A stretch of DNA of 22,924 bases from Saccoglossus kowalevskii. Taxonomy: Eukaryota; Hemichordata; Enteropneusta; Harrimaniidae. The position numbers and the translations under genes are program-made. Position 1 is the stretch's first letter; each line of letters starts with the position of its first letter. Below the pieces are notes generated by a model. That model had not been told where the DNA came from. It searched no databases and was given only the letters and a program-made list of their open reading frames with translations. Below are positions 11,635-21,689 of the stretch, piece after piece. Where the stretch lies: positions 1 through 22,924 of the forward strand of contig NW_003114694.1 of assembly GCF_000003605.2 (NCBI RefSeq), given 5' to 3'.

Positions 11635-11963
11635 CAAATGAATGACAAACATATGCCATGGATTGTAAACACATGGCAATGTCTACAATTATCAATATGA
11701 CTAATTTTATGCAAGGCTACAACACTATCAAATGAATGACCAACATATGCCATGGATTGTAAACACATGGCAAAGTCTACAATTATCAATATGACTAGTT
11801 TTATGCAAGGGTACAACACTATCAAATGAATGACCAGCATATGCCACGGATTGTAAACACACGGCAAAGTCTACAATTATCAATATAACTAGTTTTATGC
11901 AAGGGTACAACACTATCAAATGAATGACCAACATATGCCATGGATTGTAAACACATGGCAATG
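11541..11963 (+). repeat. Segmental duplication SD6, right copy
   Basis: This is the mate of 6,278-6,700. Its first monomer also carries the local 'catgaatt' marker and 'gacccacat', so the boundary between the 10,978-11,634 subfamily and SD6 falls inside this monomer. Confidence 0.7.
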
Positions 11964-12198
11964 TCTACAATTATCAACATGACTAGTTTTATGCAAGGGT
12001 ACAACACTATCAAATGAATGACCAGCATATGCCACGGATTGTAAACACATGGCAAAGTCTACAATTATCAATATAACTAGTTTTATGCAAGGGTACAACA
12101 CTATCAAATGAATGACCAACATATGCCATGGATTGTAAACAGATGGCAAAGTCTACAATTATCAATATGACTAGTTTTATGCAAGGGTACAACACTAT
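11917..12198 (+). repeat. Partial module II (5' part only)
   Basis: Three monomers with 'tcaacatg' (11,917), 'ccagcat'/ccacgg/'ataactag' (12,011) and 'acagatgg' (12,105) match 18,119-18,400, apart from 'gaatgacc' in place of 'ctgaatggcc' at the start. The 'catgacaaag' key monomer does not follow, so the copy is cut on the right. Confidence 0.75.
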
Positions 12199-12386
12199 CA
12201 AATGAATGACCAACATATGCCATGGATTGTAAACACATGGCAAAGTCTACAATTATCAATATGACTAGTTTTATGCAAGGGTACAACACTATCAAATGAA
12301 TGACCAACATATGCCATGGATTGTAAACACATGGCAATGTCTACAATTATCAATATGACTAGTTTTATGCAAGGGTACAACACTAT

Positions 12387-12762
12387 CAAATGAATGACCA
12401 ACATATGCCATGGATTGTAAACACATGGCAATGTCTACAATTATCAATATGACTAGTTTTATGCAAGGACACAACACTATCAAATGAATGACCAACATAT
12501 GCCATGGATTGTAAACACATGGCAAAGTCTACAATTATCAATATAACTAGTTTTATGCAAGGGTACAACACTATCAAATGAATGACCAACATATGCCATG
12601 GATTGTAAACACATGGCAATGTCTACAATTATCAATATGACTAGTTTTATGCAAGGACACAACACTATCAAATGAATGACCAACATATGCCATGGATTGT
12701 AAACACATGGCAAAGTCTACAATTATCAATATGACTAGTTTTATGCAAGGGTACAACACTAT
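12387..12762 (+). repeat. Tandem dimer duplication with 'ggacac' monomers
   Basis: Two 188-bp dimers follow one another. Each has a caatg monomer ending in 'ggacac' (near 12,475 and 12,656) and then a caaag monomer. The first caaag monomer has 'ataactag' and the second does not. The 'ggacac' state is intermediate between the common 'gggtac' and the cassette I 'gaacac'. Confidence 0.65.
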
Positions 12763-14075
12763 CAAATGAATGACCAACATATGCCATGGATTGTAAACAC
12801 ATGGCAAAGTCTACAATTATCAATATGACTAGTTTTATGCAAGGGTACAACACTATCAAATGAATGGCCAACATATGCCACGGATTGTAAACACATGGCA
12901 AAATCTACAATTATCAATATAACTAGTTTTATGCAAGGGTACAACACTATCAAATGAATGACAAACATATGCCATGGATTGTAAACACATGGCAATGTCT
13001 ACAATTATCAATATAACTAGTTTTATGCAAGGGTACAACACTATCAAATGAATGACCAACATATGCCATGGATTGTAAACACATGGCAAAGTCTACAATT
13101 ATCAATATAACTAGTTTTATGCAAGGGTACAACACTATCAAATGAATGACCAACATATGCCATGGATTGTAAACACATGGCAATGTCTACAATTACAATA
13201 TGACTAGTTTTATGCAAGGGTACAACACTATCAAATGAATGACCAACATATGCCATGGATTGTAAACACATGGCAATGTCTACAATTAACAATATGACTA
13301 GTTTTATGCAAGGGTACAACACTATCAAATGAATGACAAACATGCCATGGATTGTAAACACATGGCAAAATCTACAATTATCAATATAACTAGTTTTATG
13401 CAAGGGTACAACACTATCAAATGAATGACCAACATATGCCATGGATTGTAAACACATGGCAATGTCTACAATTATCAATATGACTAGTTTTATGCAAGGG
13501 TACAACACTATCAAATGAATGACCAACATATGCCATGGATTGTAAACACATGGCAAAGTCTACAATTATCAATATGACTAATTTTATGCAAGGGTACAAC
13601 ACTATCAAATGAATGACCAACATCTGCCATGGATTGTAAACACATGGCAAAGTCTACAATTATCAATATGACTAGTTTTATGCAAGGGTACAACACTATC
13701 AAATGAATGACCATCATATGCCATGGATTGTAAACACATGGCAAAGTCTACAATTATCAATATGACTAGTTTTATGCAAGGGTACAACACTATCAAATGA
13801 ATGACCAACATATGCCATGGATTGTAAACACATGGCAATGTCTACAATTATCAATATGACTAGTTTTATGCAATGGTACAACACTATCAAATGAATGACC
13901 AACATATGCCATGGATTGTAAACACATGGCAAAGTCTACAATTATCAATATGACTAGTTTTATGCAAGGGTACAACACTATCAAATGAATGACCAACATA
14001 TGCCATGGATTGTAAACACATGGCAAAGTCTACAATTATCAATATGACTAGTTTTATGCAAGGGTACAACACTAT

Positions 14076-14357
14076 CAACTGAATGACCAACATATGCCAT
14101 GGATTGTAAACACATGGCAATGTCTACAATTATCAATATGACTAGTTTTATGCAAGGGTACAACACTATCAACTGAATGACCAACATATGCCATGGATTG
14201 TAAACACATGGCAATGTCTACAATTATCAATATGACTAGTTTTATGCAAGGGTACAACACTATCAACTGAATGACCAACATATGCCATGGATTGTAAACA
14301 CATGGCAATGTCTACAATTATCAATATGACTAGTTTTATGCAAGGGTACAACACTAT
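14076..14357 (+). repeat. Local run of three 'ctgaatgacc' monomers
   Basis: Three consecutive monomers with C at unit position 4, A at 11 and caatg are nearly identical. They look like a recent single-monomer amplification. The same type returns in the degraded right-hand stretch from about 21,970 to 22,350. Confidence 0.65.
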
Positions 14358-14545
14358 CAAATGAATGATCAACATATGCCATGGATTGTAAACACATGGC
14401 AAAGTCTACAATTATCAATATGACTAGTTTTATGCAAGGGTACAACACTATCAAATGAATGACCAACATATGCCACGGATTGTAAACACACGGCAATGTC
14501 TACAATTATCAATATGACTAGTTTTATGCAAGGGTACAACACTAT

Positions 14546-14733
14546 CAAATGAATGACCAACATATGCCATGGATTGTAAACACATGGCAAAGTCTACAAT
14601 TATCAATATGACTAATTTTATGCAAGGGTACAACACTATCAACTGAATGGCCAACATATGCCATGGATTGTAAACACATGGCAATGTCTACAATTATCAA
14701 TATGACTAATTCTATGCAAGGGTACAACACTAT
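14546..14733 (+). repeat. Partial cassette I (3' half: c and d only)
   Basis: Monomer c (14,546-14,639) starts with the ordinary 'gaatgacc' but ends as c, with caaag and 'actaatttta'. Monomer d (14,640-14,733) is complete. Monomers a and b are absent; instead a ccacgg/acacgg/caatg monomer without 'gaacac' (14,452-14,545) lies upstream. The same arrangement appears at 19,999-20,280, so both derive from one recombination event. The next monomer has the private 'gtattacac' near 14,766. Confidence 0.8.
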
Positions 14734-15016
14734 CAAATGAATGACCAACATATGCCATGGATTGTATTACACATGGCAAAGTCTACAATTATCAATATGA
14801 CTAATTTTATGCAAGGGTACAACACTATCAAATGAATGACCAACATATGCCACGGATTGTAAACACATGGCAATGTCTACAATTATCAATATGACTAGTT
14901 TTATGCATGGGTACAACACTATCAAATGAATGACCAACATATGCCATGGATTGTAAACACACGGCAATGTCTACAATTATCAATATGACTAGTTTTATGC
15001 ATGGGGACAACACTAT

Positions 15017-15392
15017 CAAATGAATGACCAACATATGCCATGGATTGTAAACACACGGCAATGTCTACAATTATCAATATGACTAGTTTTATGCAAGAAC
15101 ACAACACTATCAAATGAATGACCAACATATGCCACGGATTGTAAACACATGGCAAAGTCTACAATTATCAATATGACTAGTTTTATGCAAGAACACAACA
15201 CTATCAAATGAATGGCCAACATATGCCATGGATTGTAAACACATGGCAAAGTCTACAATTATCAATATGACTAATTTTATGCAAGGGTACAACACTATCA
15301 ACTGAATGGCCAACATATGCCATGGATTGTAAACACATGGCAATGTCTACAATTATCAATATGACTAATTCTATGCAAGGGTACAACACTAT
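15017..15392 (+). repeat. Cassette I, copy 8
   Basis: Monomers a 15,017-15,110, b 15,111-15,204, c 15,205-15,298 and d 15,299-15,392. It follows two 'gcatggg' monomers, the second with 'gcatggggac'. Downstream, 'atgtcatgg' near 15,505 and 'aattttttgc' near 15,555 follow. Confidence 0.87.
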
Positions 15393-16144
15393 CAAATGAA
15401 TGACCAACATATGCCATGGATTGTAAACACATGGCAAAGTCTACAATTATCAATATGACTAATTTTATGCAAGGGTACAACACTATCAAATGAATGACCA
15501 ACATATGTCATGGATTGTAAACACATGGCAAAGTCTACAATTATCAATATGACTAATTTTTTGCAAGGGTACAACACTATCAAATGAATGACCAACATAT
15601 GCCATGGATTGTAAACACATGGCAAAGTCTACAATTATCAATATGACTAATTTTATGCAAAGGGTACAACACTATCAAATGAATGACCAACATATGCCAT
15701 GGATTGTAAACACATGGCAAAGTCTACAATTATCAATATGACTAATTTTATGCAAGGGTACAACACTATCAAATGAATGACCAACATATGCCATGGATGT
15801 AAACACATGGCAATGTCTACAATTATCAATATGACTAGTTTTATGCAAGGGTACAACACTATCAACTGAATGGCCAACATATGCCATGGATTGTAAACAC
15901 ATGGCAATGTCTACAATTATCAATATGACTAATTTTATGGAAGGCTACAACACTATCAAATGAATGACCAACATATGCCATGGATTGTAAACACATGGCA
16001 AAGTCTACAATTATCAATATGACTAGTTTTATGCAAGGGTACAACACTATCAAATGAATGACCAGCATATGCCACGGATTGTAAACACACGGCAAAGTCT
16101 ACAATTATCAATATAACTAGTTTTATGCAAGGGTACAACACTAT

Positions 16145-16802
16145 CAAATGAATGACCAACATATGCCATGGATTGTAAACACATGGCAAAGTCTACAATT
16201 ATCAATATAACTAGTTTTATGCAAGGGTACAACACTATCAAATGAATGACCAACATATGCCATGGATTGTAAACAGATGGCAAAGTCTACAATTATCAAT
16301 ATGACTAGTTTTATGCAAGGGTACAACACTATCAAATGAATGACCAACATATGCCATGGATTGTAAACACATGGCAATGTCTACAATTATCAACATGACT
16401 AGTTTTATGCAAGGGTACAACACTATCAAATGAATGACCAACATATGCCATGGATTGTAAACACATGACAAAGTCTACAATTATCAATATAACTAGTTTT
16501 ATGCAAGGGTACAACACTGTCAAATGAATGACCAACATATGCCATGGATTGTAAACACATGGCAATGTCTACAATTATCAATATGACTAGTTTTATGCAA
16601 GGGTACAACACTATCAAATGAATGACCAACATATGCCATGGATTGTAAACACATGGCAAAGTCTACAACTATCAATATGACTAGTTTTATGCAAGGGTAC
16701 AACACTATCAAATGAATGACCAACATATGCCACGGATTGTAAACACATGGCAATGTCTACAATTATCAATATGACTAGTTTTATGCATGGGTACAACACT
16801 AT
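16145..16802 (+). repeat. Module II, copy E (seven monomers)
   Basis: Order: 'ataactag' monomer (16,145), 'acagatgg' (16,239), 'tcaacatg' (16,333), key 'catgacaaag'/'cactgt' (16,427), caatg (16,521), 'acaactatc' (16,615), ccacgg with 'gcatggg' (16,709), then cassette I copy 9. Compared with copies D and F it lacks one ccacgg/caatg monomer, and its first monomer lacks the 'ccagcat' marker. Confidence 0.82.
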
Positions 16803-17178
16803 CAAATGAATGACCAACATATGCCATGGATTGTAAACACACGGCAATGTCTACAATTATCAATATGACTAGTTTTATGCAAGAACACAACACTATCAAA
16901 TGAATGACCAACATATGCCACGGATTGTAAACACATGGCAAAGTCTACAATTATCAATATGACTAGTTTTATGCAAGAACACAACACTATCAAATGAATG
17001 GCCAACATATGCCATGGATTGTAAACACATGGCAAAGTCTACAATTATCAATATGACTAATTTTATGCAAGGGTACAACACTATCAACTGAATGGCCAAC
17101 ATATGCCATGGATTGTAAACACATGGCAATGTCTACAATTATCAATATGACTAATTCTATGCAAGGGTACAACACTAT
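16803..17178 (+). repeat. Cassette I, copy 9
   Basis: Monomers a 16,803-16,896, b 16,897-16,990, c 16,991-17,084 and d 17,085-17,178. It is 19 monomers (1,786 bases) after copy 8 and is directly preceded by module II (16,145-16,802). The monomer after d is a ccacgg/caatg type. Confidence 0.87.
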
Positions 17179-17667
17179 CAAATGAATGACCAACATATGC
17201 CACGGATTGTAAACACATGGCAATGTCTACAATTATCAATATGACTAGTTTTATGCAAGGGTACAACACTATCAAATGAATGACCAACATATGCCATGGA
17301 TTGTAAACACATGGCAAAGTCTACAACTATCAATATGACTAGTTTTATGCAAGGGTACAACACTATCAAATGAATGACCAACATATGCCATGGATTGTAA
17401 ACACATGGCAAAGTCTACAATTATCAATATGACTAATTTTATGCAAGGGTACAACACTATCAAATGAATGACCAACATATGCCATGGATTGTAAACACAT
17501 GGCAAAGTCTACAATTATCAATATGACTAATTTTATGCAAGGGTACAACACTATCAAATGAATGACCAACATATGCCATGGATTGTAAACACATGGCAAA
17601 GTCTACAATTATCAATATGACTAGTTTTATGCAAGGGTACAACACTATCAAATGAATGACCAACATA

Positions 17668-17692
17668 TGCCATGGATTGTAAACACATGGCA
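17668..17692. other. Inverted repeat (7-bp arms, 11-nt loop), one per monomer
   Basis: The arms are tgccatg (17,668-17,674) and catggca (17,686-17,692), exact reverse complements around the loop gattgtaaaca. The structure recurs in nearly every monomer of the window; this is the reference copy. The C variants at unit positions 25 and 40 fall inside the left and right arm respectively, and each replaces one A-T pair by an A/C mismatch. They do not compensate for each other, so sequence conservation of the hairpin is not demonstrated. A short dyad in a satellite unit could be a protein-binding site, a cruciform or a chance feature. Confidence 0.6.
17679..17685 (+). other. Forkhead-type core motif gtaaaca, one per monomer
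   Basis: The seven bases match the RYAAAYA core known for forkhead (FOX) transcription factors; on the other strand it reads tgtttac. It sits in the loop of the inverted repeat and is kept in nearly all copies, apart from cases such as 'gtaacac' near 956, 'gtaatcac' near 11,198 and 'gtattacac' near 14,766. The sequence match is certain. Binding is not shown, and such a short AT-rich motif is expected by chance fairly often. Confidence 0.3.
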
Positions 17693-18212
17693 AAGTCTAC
17701 AATTATCAATATGACTAGTTTTATGCAAGGGTACAACACTATCAAATGAATGACCAACATATGCCATGGATTGTAAACACATGGCAAAGTCTACAATTAT
17801 CAATATGACTAGTTTTATGCAAGGGTACAACACTATCAAATGAATGACCAACATCTGCCATGGATTGTAAACACATGGCAAAGTCTACAATTATCAATAT
17901 GACTAGTTTTATGCAAGGGTACAACACAATCAAATGAATGACCAACATATGCCACGGATTGTAAACACATGGCAATGTCTACAATTATCAATATGACTAG
18001 TTTTATGCAAGGGTACAACACTATCAAATGAATGACCAACATATGCCATGGATTGTAAACACATGGCAATGTCTACAATTATCAATATGACTAGTTTTAT
18101 GCAAGGGTACAACACTATCAACTGAATGGCCAACATATGCCATGGATTGTAAACACATGGCAATGTCTACAATTATCAACATGACTAGTTTTATGCAAGG
18201 GTACAACACTAT

Positions 18213-18964
18213 CAAATGAATGACCAGCATATGCCACGGATTGTAAACACATGGCAAAGTCTACAATTATCAATATAACTAGTTTTATGCAAGGGTACAA
18301 CACTATCAAATGAATGACCAACATATGCCATGGATTGTAAACAGATGGCAAAGTCTACAATTATCAATATGACTAGTTTTATGCAAGGGTACAACACTAT
18401 CAAATGAATGACCAACATATGCCATGGATTGTAAACACATGGCAATGTCTACAATTATCAACATGACTAGTTTTATGCAAGGGTACAACACTATCAAATG
18501 AATGACCAACATATGCCATGGATTGTAAACACATGACAAAGTCTACAATTATCAATATAACTAGTTTTATGCAAGGGTACAACACTGTCAAATGAATTAC
18601 CAACATATGCCATGGATTGTAAACACATGGCAATGTCTACAATTATCAATATGACTAGTTTTATGCAAGGGTACAACACTATCAAATGAATGACCAACAT
18701 ATGCCACGGATTGTAAACACATGGCAATGTCTACAATTATCAATATGACTAGTTTTATGCAAGGGTACAACACTATCAAATGAATGACCAACATATGCCA
18801 TGGATTGTAAACACATGGCAAAGTCTACAACTATCAATATGACTAGTTTTATGCAAGGGTACAACACTATCAAATGAATGACCAACATATGCCACGGATT
18901 GTAAACACATGGCAATGTCTACAATTATCAATATGACTAGTTTTATGCATGGGTACAACACTAT
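18213..18964 (+). repeat. Module II, copy F (eight monomers)
   Basis: It has the same eight-monomer order as copy D, offset 8,739 bases, with only isolated differences such as 'gaattacc' near 18,595. It leads directly into cassette I copy 10 at 18,965. Confidence 0.85.
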
Positions 18965-19340
18965 CAAATGAATGACCAACATATGCCATGGATTGTAAAC
19001 ACACGGCAATGTCTACAATTATCAATATGACTAGTTTTATGCAAGAACACAACACTATCAAATGAATGACCAACATATGCCACGGATTGTAAACACATGG
19101 CAAAGTCTACAATTATCAATATGACTAGTTTTATGCAAGAACACAACACTATCAAATGAATGGCCAACATATGCCATGGATTGTAAACACATGGCAAAGT
19201 CTACAATTATCAATATGACTAATTTTATGCAAGGGTACAACACTATCAACTGAATGGCCAACATATGCCATGGATTGTAAACACATGGCAATGTCTACAA
19301 TTATCAATATGACTAATTCTATGCAAGGGTACAACACTAT
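18965..19340 (+). repeat. Cassette I, copy 10
   Basis: Monomers a 18,965-19,058, b 19,059-19,152, c 19,153-19,246 and d 19,247-19,340. It is directly preceded by module II (18,213-18,964). What follows (19,341 to about 20,000) matches the sequence after copy 3 except for one missing monomer. Confidence 0.87.
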
Positions 19341-20092
19341 CAAATGAATGACCAACATATGCCATGGATTGTAAACACATGGCAAAGTCTACAATTATCA
19401 ATATGACTAATTTTATGCAAGGGTACAACACTATCAAATGAATGACCAACATATGTCATGGATTGTAAACACATGGCAAAGTCTACAATTATCAATATGA
19501 CTAATTTTATGCAAGGGTACAACACTATCAAATGAATGACCAACATATGCCATGGATTGTAAACACATGGCAAAGTCTACAATTATCAATATGACTAATT
19601 TTATGCAAGGGTACAACACTATCAAATGAATGACCAACATATGCCATGGATTGTAAACACATGGCAAAGTCTACAATTATCAATATGACTAATTTTATGC
19701 AAGGGTACAACACTATCAAATGAATGACCAACATATGCCATGGATTGTAAACACATGGCAAAGTCTACAATTATCAATATGACTAGTTTTATGCAAGGGT
19801 ACAACACTATCAAATGAATGACCAACATATGCCATGGATTGTAAACACATGGCAATGTCTACAATTATCAATATGACTAGTTTTATGCAAGGGTACAACA
19901 CTATCAAATGAATGACCAACATATGCCATGGATTGTAAACACATGGCAAAGTCTACAATTATCAATATGACTAGTTTTATGCAAGGGTACAACACTATCA
20001 AATGAATGACCAACATATGCCACGGATTGTAAACACACGGCAATGTCTACAATTATCAATATGACTAGTTTTATGCAAGGGTACAACACTAT

Positions 20093-20280
20093 CAAATGAA
20101 TGACCAACATATGCCATGGATTGTAAACACATGGCAAAGTCTACAATTATCAATATGACTAATTTTATGCAAGGGTACAACACTATCAACTGAATGGCCA
20201 ACATATGCCATGGATTGTAAACACATGGCAATGTCTACAATTATCAATATGACTAATTCTATGCAAGGGTACAACACTAT
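20093..20280 (+). repeat. Partial cassette I (3' half: c and d only)
   Basis: Monomer c (20,093-20,186) has the ordinary 'gaatgacc' start and the c-type end; d (20,187-20,280) is complete. It has the same left junction as the partial copy at 14,546. On its right side it continues like copy 4, with 'gggttc' near 20,364 and 'atgtcatgg' near 20,393. Confidence 0.8.
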
Positions 20281-21227
20281 CAAATGAATGACCAACATAT
20301 GCCATGGATTGTAAACACATGGCAAAGTCTACAATTATCAATATGACTAATTTTATGCAAGGGTTCAACACTATCAAATGAATGACCAACATATGTCATG
20401 GATTGTAAACACATGGCAAAGTCTACAATTATCAATATGACTAATTTTATGCAAGGGTACAACACTATCAAATGAATGACCAACATATGCCATGGATTGT
20501 AAACACATGGCAAAGTCTACAATTATCAATATGACTAGTTTTATGCAAGGGTACAACACTATCAAATGAATGACCAACATATGCCATGGATTGTAAACAC
20601 ATGGCAAAGTCTACAATTATCAATATGACTAATTTTATGCAAGGGTACAACACTATCAAATGAATGACCAACATATGCCATGGATTGTAAACACATGGCA
20701 ATGTCTACAATTATCAATATGACTAGTTTTATGCAAGGGTACAACACTATCAAATGAATGACCAACATATGCCATGGATTGTAAACACATGGCAAAGTCT
20801 ACAATTATCAATATGACTAATTTTATGCAAGGGTACAACACTATCAAATGAATGACCAACATATGCCACGGATTGTAAACACACGGCAATGTCTACAATT
20901 ATCAATATGACTAGTTTTATGCAAGGGTACAACACTATCAAATGAATGACCAACATATGCCATGGATTGTAAACACACGGCAATGTCAACAATTATCAAT
21001 ATGACTAGTTTTATGCAAGGGTACAACACTATCAAATGAATGACCAACATATGCCACGGATTGTAAACACACGGCAATGTCTACAATTATCAATATGACT
21101 AGTTTTATGCAAGGGTACAACACTATCAAATGAGTGACCAGCATATGCCACGGATTGTAAACACACGGCAAAGTCTACAATTATCAATATAACTAGTTTT
21201 ATGCAAGGGTACAACACTATCAAATGA
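20093..21227 (+). repeat. Segmental duplication SD2, right copy
   Basis: This is the mate of 2,801-3,935. It ends where the left copy continues into the 'catgacaaag' monomer and this copy continues into a monomer with ccacgg and 'acgcacgg'. Confidence 0.82.
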
Positions 21228-21689
21228 ATGACCAACATATGCCACGGATTGTAAACGCACGGCAATGTCTACAATTATCAATATGACTAGTTTTATGCAA
21301 GGGTACAACACTATCAAATGAATGACAAACATATGCCATGGATTGTAAACACATGGCAATGTCTACAATTATCAATATGGCTAATTTTATGCAAGGGTAC
21401 AACACTATCAAATGAATGACCAACATATGCCATGGATTGTAAACACATGGCAAAGTCTACAATTATCAATATGACTAGTTTTATGCAAGGGTACAACACT
21501 ATCAAATGAATGGCCAACATATGCCACGGATTGTAAACACATGGCAATGTCTACAATTATCAATATGACTAGTTTTATGCAAGGGTACAACACTATCAAC
21601 TGAATGGCCAACATATGCCATGGATTGTAAACACATGGCAAAGTCTACAATTATCAATATGACTAGTTTTATGCAAGGGTACAACACTA

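Larger units (their letters stand above)
17649..17742 (+). repeat. Reference monomer matching the consensus
   Basis: This copy equals the majority base at every position, so it serves as the ruler for the unit. Order of elements by unit position: start 'caaatgaatgacc' 1-13; catatg palindrome 16-21; ccatgg palindrome 22-27; gtaaaca 31-37; catggca 38-44; the A/T site at 46 that splits copies into 'caaag' and 'caatg' types; the AT-rich core 51-64; actagt palindrome 66-71; 'tatgcaa' 74-80; 'gggtac' 81-86, replaced by 'gaacac' in one subtype; and 'aacactat' closing at 94. Frequent alternative states are C at 4, G at 11, A at 13, G at 15, C at 25, C at 40, T at 46, A at 65, A at 70, C at 73 and the trio 82-84. 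There is no in-frame coding logic, since 94 is not a multiple of three. Confidence 0.95.

Noticed and set aside
13044-13556. Longer minus-strand open frames (170 codons here; 108 codons at 4,774-5,100, 8,158-8,484 and 11,353-11,679)
   Set aside because: Each is lengthened only because a one- or two-base deletion in a monomer shifts the reading past the usual stop. They share no conserved extra content.
17668-17692. Compensatory base changes supporting a selected hairpin
   Set aside because: The frequent C variants at unit 25 and 40 pair with A at 39 and A at 24 respectively, so each creates a mismatch and they do not rescue each other.
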